From UBA1081 sp964454355 (GTDB taxonomy: Bacteria > Bacillota > Clostridia > Oscillospirales > Acutalibacteraceae), in contig CAYVTA010000028.1 in assembly GCA_964454355.1 (NCBI GenBank), forward strand, positions 1-20,002: DNA of 20,002 nt. The letters are read 5' to 3'. Shown piece after piece: positions 1 to 7,400 of the stretch. A program made the translations under genes and the position numbers. The stretch's first letter is position 1. Each line of letters starts with the position of its first letter. The notes under the pieces are model-generated. The model did not search any database. It saw only the letters and a program-made list of their open reading frames with translations, and was not told the DNA's origin.

Positions 1-297
1 ATAGGTTATGGCAATCTTTGCAGCAACAAAACGTATAAAGTGCTTTAGAGCATATTCAGGTCTTTGGAAATCACGAAAAGAAGCCGTGCTTTTAAAAACA
101 CTCATAGCAAAAAAGAGGACAAGTAATCCTAATCCGATAGCCTGCAGTCCTCCGTTTATACCTACCACAATATTCCATATATCTCCGCCCTTGAAGCTTT
201 GGGGTGAGGTCGTGACAAGGTCCCATATTTCCATCATTTTATTGTTCCAGGTATTAAAGGCATTTTCCAAATTCGCCACAATCCAGTTATCGCTCAA
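1..297 (-). CDS. TrbL/VirB6-like conjugation channel protein, N-terminal 99 residues (cut by left edge)
   Basis: The frame runs off the left edge, so only the first 99 residues are present. They match the opening of the TrbL/VirB6-like inner-membrane protein that follows the Maff2 gene in Tn1549-type elements: a Trp-rich amphipathic start, an SPQSFKGGDIW segment near residues 31-41, a hydrophobic span at about 43-68, then a basic stretch with FRDFQRPEY and a second hydrophobic stretch from about 88. The start is a TTG at 295-297, chosen because a full AGGAGG lies nine bases upstream and no earlier in-frame start has a ribosome site. In the known type IV secretion pathway this protein forms part of the membrane channel. 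A strong terminator sits only 24 bases upstream of the start codon, which leaves no room for a promoter. Family call is by sequence recognition; the remaining part of the gene is outside the window. Confidence 0.8.
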   Translation of the reverse strand, partial: MSDNWIVANLENAFNTWNNKMMEIWDLVTTSPQSFKGGDIWNIVVGINGGLQAIGLGLLVLFFAMSVFKSTASFRDFQRPEYALKHFIRFVAAKIAITY

Positions 298-304
298 ATA
301 TTTT

Positions 305-312
305 CACCTCCT
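305..312 (-). promoter_or_regulatory. Strong ribosome binding site that fixes the TTG start of the TrbL-like gene
   Basis: On the minus strand this reads AGGAGGTG. The AGGAGG core is nine bases from the TTG at 297. There is no ATG in the vicinity, so this site is what identifies the TTG as the start. Confidence 0.85.
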
Positions 313-321
313 GTTTACACA

Positions 322-350
322 AAAAGCCACCGTTTGAAACGATGGCTTTT
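322..350 (-). terminator. Rho-independent terminator after the PIN-domain gene
   Basis: The arms at 322-332 and 340-350 form an 11-bp stem with a 7-base loop (332|340 closing pair), followed by a run of five T on the minus strand. The single mismatch on the plus strand becomes a G-U wobble in minus-strand RNA, so the structure is selected for transcripts of this strand. It lies 64 bases past the PIN gene stop and 24 bases before the next start codon. Confidence 0.85.
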
Positions 351-413
351 AACTATTGAATTTTTGCGTTACTTTAACAATTCGTTTTTTTCAATATAAG
401 ATAGCATTTTAGT

Positions 414-1565
414 CTATATAAATCTTCGGGTATATCCCTTATCTTCGCGTATACATCTCAATGCCAGTTCATGTTCGTCAACCGAAGTTAAATTAACGGA
501 ATCACACTCTACGCTTATGTTCCATCTGTTATTAAGCTTAAAACTTAAAACCTCTGCGGAACCTTCCGGGCAATCAAAATCAAACCCTATTTCAATCTCG
601 CACTCCACCTCTGCGTATCCGTTTTCAAAATCTAAATCTGCATAACTCACATAGATATATTCTCTATCTTCACTATCCCATATCGAGTTATCTTCATCTA
701 AAACTTCTCCGTGTCCTGCAACTTTCAATCTTGCCGTAGCTTTAATCAGTATAGAATCTCGTGAGATTTTTAACGGTATAAACCCATCATCTATATCGAT
801 GACTTCAACACTATCAATTTCCAAATCTTCTGTAAATTCATATTCCTCAAGCTCATAAGCCTCAAATTCAGCATCTTTCTGTGCTTTTAAAATCAAATCT
901 TCGTATACAGCTTTAAATATATCATCTAACATCTCCTGACTCAATATGCATTCAATATTATTAATCATTGTAATTGCTTCATCTATACTTTTACAAACAA
1001 TTACATTTTTAATATCTTTAAATGCATTTTCCCAATCATTGTCATTTGATACTACTAGCAAAACATCATTATAATGCTCCTCAAGGTACTCTTTAGCCGA
1101 CTCTATTACAAAAGCATCCGGGAATTCATGTTTTTTCTTTCCTATTTCTGCAAATGGAGGCTTTGCAGAGAAATATAAATCGAAAACAATTGACGGATCA
1201 GGATAATCAAGATTAACGGCTTTTTTCATTATCTCATTATATTCCAACACCACTGCCGATTTTAAATCATAACTTATAATTTCTTCTATTATATCCTCAT
1301 TATGACCAAAACTTTTTAAAACATTTTTGTTTTTGTGTACCTGTGATATCAAATTTTTATAATCTTGACATAGTCCAGATTCTTCGATATGTTTTTCAAC
1401 CTCTTTGTTTAATATAGGATGTGTTAAAAGCAATAATTCCTTTTGTTCAATTGCAGCAAAAAATGACGGTAGTGTTTTAGAGTTTATCCCTATGAAGTCA
1501 CAATTTGCCTTTCTATACGAACTTGTATCAATCAAAACCGCTGTAATTCTTGCTTTTTCATTCAC
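414..1565 (-). CDS. PIN-domain protein (DUF4935-like), accessory cargo gene
   Basis: A 383-residue protein. Residues 7-190 look like a PIN ribonuclease fold of the DUF4935 type: VLIDTSSY with D13 near the start, HEFPDAFVIESA with D150, and VVSNDNDW with D175 and D177. These acidic positions would form the metal site of a nuclease. Residues about 230-383 are a second, acidic, beta-rich domain I do not recognise. The start is GTG at 1563-1565, with a weak AGAGGG eight bases upstream. The gene is far more AT-rich than its neighbours: two of its 60-base lines (961-1020 and 1261-1320) each contain only 11 G+C, against 24 in a sample line from the helicase gene. It has its own promoter and terminator and separates maff2 from the trbL-like gene, which normally adjoin. 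This suggests an acquired defence, toxin or anti-competitor gene rather than a transfer protein. Activity and target are unknown, and no antitoxin gene is adjacent. Confidence 0.75.
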   Translation of the reverse strand: MNEKARITAVLIDTSSYRKANCDFIGINSKTLPSFFAAIEQKELLLLTHPILNKEVEKHIEESGLCQDYKNLISQVHKNKNVLKSFGHNEDIIEEIISYDLKSAVVLEYNEIMKKAVNLDYPDPSIVFDLYFSAKPPFAEIGKKKHEFPDAFVIESAKEYLEEHYNDVLLVVSNDNDWENAFKDIKNVIVCKSIDEAITMINNIECILSQEMLDDIFKAVYEDLILKAQKDAEFEAYELEEYEFTEDLEIDSVEVIDIDDGFIPLKISRDSILIKATARLKVAGHGEVLDEDNSIWDSEDREYIYVSYADLDFENGYAEVECEIEIGFDFDCPEGSAEVLSFKLNNRWNISVECDSVNLTSVDEHELALRCIREDKGYTRRFI

Positions 1566-1621
1566 AATAGCTTCCCTCTTCCATTTAATACATTTTCTTA
1601 TTCATAACTCCATTCACCTCC

Positions 1622-1649
1622 ATTATATCACATATACTTCCAAATTCAA
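1622..1649 (-). promoter_or_regulatory. Sigma-A-type promoter for the PIN-domain gene
   Basis: On the minus strand there is a perfect TATAAT (1622-1627) preceded directly by TGA, giving an extended -10 (TGnTATAAT). A TTGAAT -35 (1644-1649) is 16 bases upstream. Transcription would start near 1615, leaving a leader of about 50 bases before the GTG. It is the best promoter in the window. A GGAGGTG at 1615-1621 abuts the -10, so it would lie at or outside the 5' end of this transcript. Confidence 0.75.
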
Positions 1650-1687
1650 CCATCCTGTCTATTTCTGCTATTAAAAAACACCTATTG

Positions 1688-1726
1688 AGTATAAAGGCAA
1701 TCAGTTTTTCCAATTGCCTTTATACT
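1688..1726 (-). terminator. Perfect 14-bp hairpin just after the maff2 stop
   Basis: The arms 1688-1701 and 1713-1726 are fully complementary around an 11-base loop. The hairpin begins seven bases past the maff2 stop codon. On the minus strand the stem is not followed at once by T; a TTTTTT run comes about nine bases later. It may be a leaky terminator or a 3' stabiliser for the maff2 message rather than a classical terminator. The hairpin itself is certain; its role is inference. Confidence 0.6.
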
Positions 1727-1732
1727 ATGCTA

Positions 1733-2056
1733 TCACAAAATCATATCGAGAATATCCTTTGCAAATGCAATTATTACACCGCCAAAGAATGTTAAAAAGC
1801 CGTTTGCGCGCTGTGAAGCATCGTGAGATTTAAGGGATAAACCAATCTGCACAATACCAAAGCCAAGAAGGATAAGACCGATGGCTTTAATTGCAGAAAA
1901 TATAAATTCCGAAAGGTTATTTATTGTATCAAGGGGTGAGCCGTCGGCAAAAACCGTAACCGACATAACCGACAACAGGACAGCAATAATGGTAAGTATG
2001 ATTTTCGTTTTCTTAAGTACAAAGGATATTTTCTTTCCCGTTTCTTTATTTTTCAT
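1733..2056 (-). CDS. Maff2-family small membrane protein (VirB2-like position)
   Basis: This 107-residue protein has a basic N-terminus (residues 1-18), then three hydrophobic segments at about 18-36, 48-68 and 86-105. The LSLKSHDASQRANGFLTFFGG stretch lies between the last two. This layout is typical of the Maff2 family, which in Tn1549-type elements lies between virD4 and the TrbL-like gene and takes the place of a VirB2/TrbC pilin-like subunit. The ATG overlaps the end of virD4 by 11 bases and has a GGAGG ten bases upstream, so the two are co-transcribed and translationally linked. A 14-bp hairpin follows immediately. The pilin-like role is inferred from position and size; the family has no experimentally proved function that I can cite. 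Confidence 0.75.
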   Translation of the reverse strand: MKNKETGKKISFVLKKTKIILTIIAVLLSVMSVTVFADGSPLDTINNLSEFIFSAIKAIGLILLGFGIVQIGLSLKSHDASQRANGFLTFFGGVIIAFAKDILDMIL

Positions 2057-3947
2057 CAGTAAAAAACCTCCATATCTTCTTTTTAATTTTCTTAATTAAA
2101 TCTGATATAAACGCTTTAAAGCCTTTCTTCACTTTAACCTTCCCCTCTTCTTCATCGTTTTCTTCCCCGGGCAAATCAATAAGTTCAATACCCGATTTTG
2201 CAATACTTTCCTTGTCAAAGACAAAATCATCGCTTAGCTTAACGCTCATATTTTTTACAAAATACTTATCATCCTTACTGTGCACATAGGGCGTTGCGCC
2301 GCCATCAGCTGTCAGCTTTATATTAGGATGGGATAAAATATCAAACTTCTTGTCCATAACAGGTTTTTCTCCTCGTATGAATACAAGTGCGTTACTGTTA
2401 TCAAGAAGCCTTACCTCATCCAGTGTTAAAAGCTCACGCCCTGTGTTCTGATAGTTTGTGTTACTTGAACCGTGAGAGCCTTTTGTTATGCCTCTCGTTC
2501 TCGTGTCGATTGTTTCCTTACCGAGCATTTTTGAAATATACTCGTGTGTGCTTTGCTCGTTACCGCCAAGATACAGCATTGTGTCACAGTTACCGACCAG
2601 GCTTTCCCAATTATCCTTGAATAAGCCCTTTAATTGCGCCATGTTCTGAATTATTATGCTTACAGAAATACGCCTTGAACGCATAGTTGCAAGAAGTCTT
2701 TCAAAATTATCCGGCAATGCTACGTTGGCAAACTCATCCATTACAAAATGCACAGGTATTGGTAATTCTCCCCCGTACTCATGGTCAGCCTTGTAGTACA
2801 GCTCCTGAAAAGCCTGGGTGTACAGCATACCTACAAGATAATTAAAAGAATTATCATTGTCGGGGATAACACAAAATAATGCTCTTTTTTTGTCACCCAA
2901 GGTTCCCAATTCCAGGTTATCATAGCTTGTCATTTTAGCTATTTCGGGCAGGTTAAAAGCCGCAAGCCTTACTGCCGCAGAAATCAGAATTGATTTTGCC
3001 GTTTTGCCCGATGCCTGCTTGAAGATTTTATACTGCTTTAATGCAATATGGTCGGGTTTTTCCTCCTCCAAGGCTTCAAAGAGTAAATCAACAGGCGATT
3101 GATAGTCCTCTTCATCTTCCGTTGTTGCCGCATTTTCAATTAAGAACATAAGCATTTCAAAGGTTTGCTCCTCTTTCGGTGCTTCGTGTAATAAATACAG
3201 CATCAGTGCAGTATCAAGTGCTATTTCACTCTTTTCCCAGAAAGGGTCATTCTGCTGTGCATTTTTCGGCGTAGTGTTTTGTATAAGGTTTGTGATGAGC
3301 TTGATAACATCCTCATCCGTTCTGATATACTTAAAAGGGTTATACCCGTCAGAATCTCTGGGGTTGATTAAGTTAAAAACCTTAACATCATAGCCTTTAT
3401 CCAAAAGCAGTGGTGCCGTAGCACGCAAAATTTCGCCTTTAGGGTCCGTTACAACGAATGAAGTGTTGCACTGCATAATGTTTGGCTTTGCATAAAAACG
3501 TGTCTTACCTGCACCGCTACCACCCACAACGAGCACATTTAGGTTTCGCCTGTGCTTTTTACCGTTAAGACCCATTCTCATACCCTTGGTAAAAATTAAG
3601 TTCTTGCTTTTGTTTGATTTGTCTGCATACTTCTTACATACAGCTGATACTACGCCCCACTTTGCAGAACCGTGTTCCTCACCGGGACGGCGATTTTCTC
3701 TTGTTGAGAAATACAGCCCGATACCAAGTGCATACGCACATAAAAAGCCGAACACAGTTTTAATGCTGTATTCGTTAATGGTAATCTTCAACGGACTGTT
3801 AAAAGCCACCATTATTCTTTCAAGTAGCTCAAAGAGCTTTATGTCCTCCTTGTAGCATCCTGCAATTATTAGTGCAACCCATACAACAAGCGGAATACAA
3901 ACGATAAATACAATTATGAGTGTTTTCGTGTTCTCTTGCCTATTCAA
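2046..3947 (-). CDS. virD4: VirD4/TraG-family type IV secretion coupling ATPase
   Basis: This 633-residue protein is the coupling protein that passes the relaxase-DNA complex to the secretion channel. Two membrane spans (about 8-30 and 63-80) are followed by a cytoplasmic RecA-like ATPase. The Walker A is GGSGAGKT at 142-149, a TDPKGE motif lies at 167-172, and the Walker B is FVMDEFANV at 401-409. A SRRISVSIIIQN segment lies at 424-435. The length is normal for the TraG/PcfC family. The C-terminus (595-633) is strongly charged. The start is TTG at 3945-3947: an in-frame TGA lies three codons upstream, and the next in-frame ATG is residue 46, inside the conserved part. A GGAGAG about 12 bases upstream is a poor ribosome site, and a seven-codon leader ends in a TTGA overlap with this start. 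It normally follows pcfB directly, but here about 6 kb of cargo separates them. Confidence 0.95.
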   Translation of the reverse strand: MNRQENTKTLIIVFIVCIPLVVWVALIIAGCYKEDIKLFELLERIMVAFNSPLKITINEYSIKTVFGFLCAYALGIGLYFSTRENRRPGEEHGSAKWGVVSAVCKKYADKSNKSKNLIFTKGMRMGLNGKKHRRNLNVLVVGGSGAGKTRFYAKPNIMQCNTSFVVTDPKGEILRATAPLLLDKGYDVKVFNLINPRDSDGYNPFKYIRTDEDVIKLITNLIQNTTPKNAQQNDPFWEKSEIALDTALMLYLLHEAPKEEQTFEMLMFLIENAATTEDEEDYQSPVDLLFEALEEEKPDHIALKQYKIFKQASGKTAKSILISAAVRLAAFNLPEIAKMTSYDNLELGTLGDKKRALFCVIPDNDNSFNYLVGMLYTQAFQELYYKADHEYGGELPIPVHFVMDEFANVALPDNFERLLATMRSRRISVSIIIQNMAQLKGLFKDNWESLVGNCDTMLYLGGNEQSTHEYISKMLGKETIDTRTRGITKGSHGSSNTNYQNTGRELLTLDEVRLLDNSNALVFIRGEKPVMDKKFDILSHPNIKLTADGGATPYVHSKDDKYFVKNMSVKLSDDFVFDKESIAKSGIELIDLPGEENDEEEGKVKVKKGFKAFISDLIKKIKKKIWRFFTDEK

Positions 3948-3967
3948 CTTGTATCACAGCTCTCCAA
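3944..3967 (-). other. Seven-codon leader ORF overlapping the virD4 start
   Basis: It begins with TTG at 3965-3967, eight bases after a strong GGGAGGT (3975-3981), and encodes MESCDTS. Its TGA overlaps the virD4 TTG as TTGA. The good ribosome site therefore serves the mini-ORF, and virD4 could be translated by termination-reinitiation. It may also be the remnant of an older upstream gene end. Whether it is translated is not shown. Confidence 0.4.
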
Positions 3968-3989
3968 TGCAATTACCTCCCTTTTATCA

Positions 3990-4022
3990 AAAATGAGGAC
4001 GGTTAGAAACCGCCCTCATTTT
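3990..4022 (-). terminator. Strong rho-independent terminator before virD4
   Basis: The arms 3990-4004 and 4008-4022 form a 15-bp stem with a 3-base loop. On the minus strand the 3' arm ends in a T run of five. The only plus-strand mismatch is a G-U pair in minus-strand RNA. It starts four bases after the stop of the small exported-protein gene and ends 42 bases before the virD4 start. Confidence 0.9.
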
Positions 4023-4025
4023 GCT

Positions 4026-4337
4026 TTAGTTATTAAAGTTTTCGTTATAAACTTTCATCAGCTCTTCTAACTTCTCGTTCTGCTTAACCCAAAGGTCTGT
4101 TACAGGAACCTCCACAATACCCGAGTCTGTTATGAACACAACAGAATTATCTGTCACTATACGTTCATAATCTGTTGTGGGTTCTGCGGGGTCAGTTGGA
4201 CTCGTAGCTTCCGTCGGCTCTGTGGGGAAATACCCCGGATAATGCCAGAACCAACAATACTCACAAGCCGTTGCAGTCAAGCTGCAAAGAAGCATCATAA
4301 GTGATAACGATAAAATTAAAACATGCCTGAATTTCAT
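4026..4337 (-). CDS. Small exported protein of unknown function, possibly a lipoprotein
   Basis: I start this at the ATG at 4335-4337 (103 residues), because the GAGGGG ribosome site is nine bases upstream of it. It directly touches the earlier ATG at 4344-4346, which is therefore unlikely to be used although it would add three residues. Residues 1-24 are a clear signal peptide: MKFRH, then a long hydrophobic core, ending TATAC. The Cys could be a weak lipobox (A-T-A-C) or the first mature residue after signal peptidase I; a second Cys follows in CEYC. The mature protein has a Pro/Thr/Glu-rich linker, then a short domain with VVFITDSGIVEVPV and a charged C-terminal helix. It lies 98 bases downstream of the SLH protein gene and ahead of a strong terminator, so it probably works with that surface protein. 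I do not recognise the family. Confidence 0.7.
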   Translation of the reverse strand: MKFRHVLILSLSLMMLLCSLTATACEYCWFWHYPGYFPTEPTEATSPTDPAEPTTDYERIVTDNSVVFITDSGIVEVPVTDLWVKQNEKLEELMKVYNENFNN

Positions 4338-4382
4338 TCTCTTCATCCCCTCTTTTTAATTCTGTCTTGGTTACGGTTACAT

Positions 4383-4410
4383 TTTATACCCACTTAAAAA
4401 TAAAATCAAA
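4383..4410 (-). promoter_or_regulatory. Possible weak promoter for the small exported protein
   Basis: On the minus strand TATAAA (4383-4388) is preceded by TTTGAT (4405-4410) with a 16-base spacer, or TTGATT with 15. The match is modest and the sequence is AT-rich, so chance is a real alternative. Confidence 0.3.
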
Positions 4411-4433
4411 AAAATCACGAATGAAGATTTTTT
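4409..4433 (-). terminator. AT-rich hairpin after the SLH protein gene
   Basis: The 8-bp arms 4409-4416 and 4426-4433 enclose a 9-base loop and lead into a long T-rich stretch on the minus strand, two bases past the stop codon. The position suits a terminator, but only two pairs are G-C, so it would be weak. Confidence 0.35.
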
Positions 4434-4435
4434 AT

Positions 4436-7400
4436 TTACTTCGACCAGGTTTCACCTGATGTACTTACAACAGCCTTATGGTCATTCGCAGCCTCCATAA
4501 TGTCGTAGAACGCCCAATAGGAGTTATTCTTAAGGTCAGTAAACTTATTAAGCACTTCAAGATTCTTGTTTATGTAGCTGCTATCCGCCACTCTGCCTGT
4601 CGCTCTGTTTACAACAGTTACAACCTCGGCTCTTGTTATAAATATGTCGGGTTTGAATGTACCGTCTGCATAACCGTTAAGCCATTTTTCCTCTGTAGCA
4701 AAGCTTATAAGCTGAATTGCCCAATGCTTTGAGGAAACATCAGAATACTTCTTTGTATTGGAAACAGTCTTAACATTGTTAAAGAGGTCATAGAAGCGTA
4801 CTGTCATTGTCACAAACTCTGCTCTTGTAACGCTCTGTTCGGGACGGAAGGTGTAATCCTCGTAGCCATTGATAATGTCATACTTTTCAAGATAGCCAAC
4901 ATAGCTTGCATACCATGCATCAGAGTCAACATCATCAAAGGATGCATTACCCTTTATCTTTTCGCCCTTGCCTTCGGAAACAAGTCTCGCAAAGATTGCT
5001 GCAGCCTCGGCTCTTGTCATATTACCGTCAGGATTAAATTCTCCGTCGGGATAGCCTACGATATATGCGTTATGCTCTGTTGTTTTAACGATGCTTACAA
5101 AAGTTCCTCTGCTACTTCCACCGCCACCGCCTGATGACTTTACGGGAACTGTAATCTGTCCCTTTGCATTTGTGGCCTTTGTAACAGTTTTGTCTGTAGA
5201 ATCGGTTACTGTTACGCTCACACCCTTTACCGCCTTGCCTTCTTCATCTGTTACTGTTACCGTTGTCTGGTTGCTTGTTGTAAGCTTATGAGTTTCGGGA
5301 AGAGTTACAAAAATCTTTCCGCCCTCAATCTTTATAAGAGCATCGGAAATGATAGCCTTTGTATCTTCAACGGTTACATTGTACTTTGTTTCAACCACTT
5401 CACCGGGTGTATCAACATTACCATCACCGTCTGTGTCGCTGCCTTCCTGTTCTTCCTTGTCTGTTACATCAGATTTGCCGTCCTCATCTGTAATATCCTC
5501 GGATAAAGGCGGGAAAATCACAATGCCGTTTTCGTCTGTAACGCCTACTAAAATCTTTTCCGTTGTATTTTCCTTTACTGTTACGGAAATATCCTTTACG
5601 GGAGTGTTGTCAGCCTTATTTGTAACTGTTACTGTAATTCTGTCTGCATGTGCAATCTCTACACCTTCGGGAAGTGTTACCTTAATGTTGTTTTCCTCGT
5701 CAAGCTCAACGTAGGCATTTTCAACAACGCCTGTTTCTCGCTTAACTGTTACAGCAAAGCCGTTAACCTCAGCATAACCGTTTATATCGGTATAGTCAAT
5801 ATTTGTATGCGGAACTGTAGCCTTGCCCTGTTCGTCTGTAAGGTTGGTTTCACTCTTTTCCTTATCGGAAACAGTAACTATCACACCTTTAACAGGCTCA
5901 TTTTCGCTATCTGTCACAGTTACGGTAATTCTGTTTGTAATGTCAATCACGCTTCCATCGGGAAGAGTTACAACAAGCTTACCGTCAATAAGTTCTACAA
6001 ATGCGTTTTCAACTGGCTTTGTTTCATCGTTCACTACCACGTTGTATCCACCCACTACCGCATTGCCGTTTTCGTCAGTAATATCTTCTGTAACGGGAGG
6101 TACAACAACCTGTCCGTCTTCATTGGTTGCTCCTGTATATTCACTTTCAAGAGCATCCTTTACGGTTACACCCTTTTTACCAACAGGGTTGCCCATAGAA
6201 TCAAGAATAGTTACTGTTACTCTGTTAGAGTAGGATATGCTCTTTCCTTCGGGAAGTGTTACCACGATTGTGCCGTCCTCGTTATGTAAAACATATGCAT
6301 CGGGTATAACTCCTGTTTCATCGTTTACAATAACGTTCAACTCATCAACATTTACCTTACCGTCTTCATCAGTAAAGCCATCGGATGCAGTAGGAAGAGT
6401 TACCTTACCATAAATATCCGTAATACCCTTTTCGATGAAGTCAGAATCACCAAGGGCAATTACGGTAAAGCCTTCCTGCGGGTTTCCGTTATGGTCTGTT
6501 ACTGTAATAATAACAGGGTTTTCTCTTGTAGGTCTTGTGCCTTCGGGAAGGTCAACAACAATATTATTGCTTTCGCCTATATAAATCTCGCAGTCAGGAA
6601 TAACAACATTTGTCTTATCGGTTACTGTTACAACAAAGGTATTCTTTTCATCATTTGTGTCGCTACCGATTGTACCATTATCATTGCCTGTATTACTCTG
6701 GTTATTGGGGACTATTAACTGACCGTAAACATCTGTTGCACCTGTTGCCATGTTACCCATAGCATCAACGATAAATATCTTTAAGCCTTCCATAGGTCTC
6801 TGGCTTTCTGTGTAGAAAGCTGTAATTGTTGTAGGCTTTGCATAGTCCAAAAGTCTGCCGTTTGTAAGAGTGATGGAAACATTATCGTCCACATCAATTG
6901 TCAGTTCAGAATTAAAGATAGGCTTGCCGTTTTCGTCAGTAAGGATAATTGAATAATCACCTACCTGTGCTCTGCCGTCCTCGTCGGAGTTATCCTTATC
7001 AATGAGCTGTGCAAGTGTAGTTTCTTGTAAAACTTCTCTGCACACCATACATTCAATATGCTTTCTTCCCGCACTTTCGATTGTTGCAGGAACATCAATT
7101 ATCCATTCGGAGGGTGTATGACCTAAAGCATCCTTATAGTCGGATACATATCCTGCATCACAGTCAGGACAGTCATATATTGTATATCCGTGTTCTGTAC
7201 AGGTAGGCTGTACTGTTGTTTTTGTATAACCATGCGCTACAGGAGTTTTGTAATCGCTCTTATAGGTGTCATAACAATTTACACAGGTATAGGTTGTATA
7301 ACCCATTGAAAAACAAGTGGGTACTGTTACAGATTTTCTGTAATTATGAGGCAGCTTGTCTCTGTAATAGTTCTCATAACTGTGGCTACAGGTCTTACAG

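Noticed and set aside
8..337. A 109-codon plus-strand open frame at the left edge
   Set aside because: The opposite strand encodes the TrbL-like N-terminus with a full AGGAGG site. The plus frame has no recognisable product and runs through the terminator.
414..1565. The PIN gene as the toxin of a classical VapBC pair
   Set aside because: VapC toxins are about 130 residues with a small antitoxin gene directly upstream. This protein is 383 residues, has an extra domain, and no antitoxin-like gene adjoins it.
4344..4346. The upstream ATG as the start of the small exported protein
   Set aside because: The GAGGGG ribosome site touches this ATG with no spacing, while the ATG three codons later is correctly spaced and still leaves an intact signal peptide.
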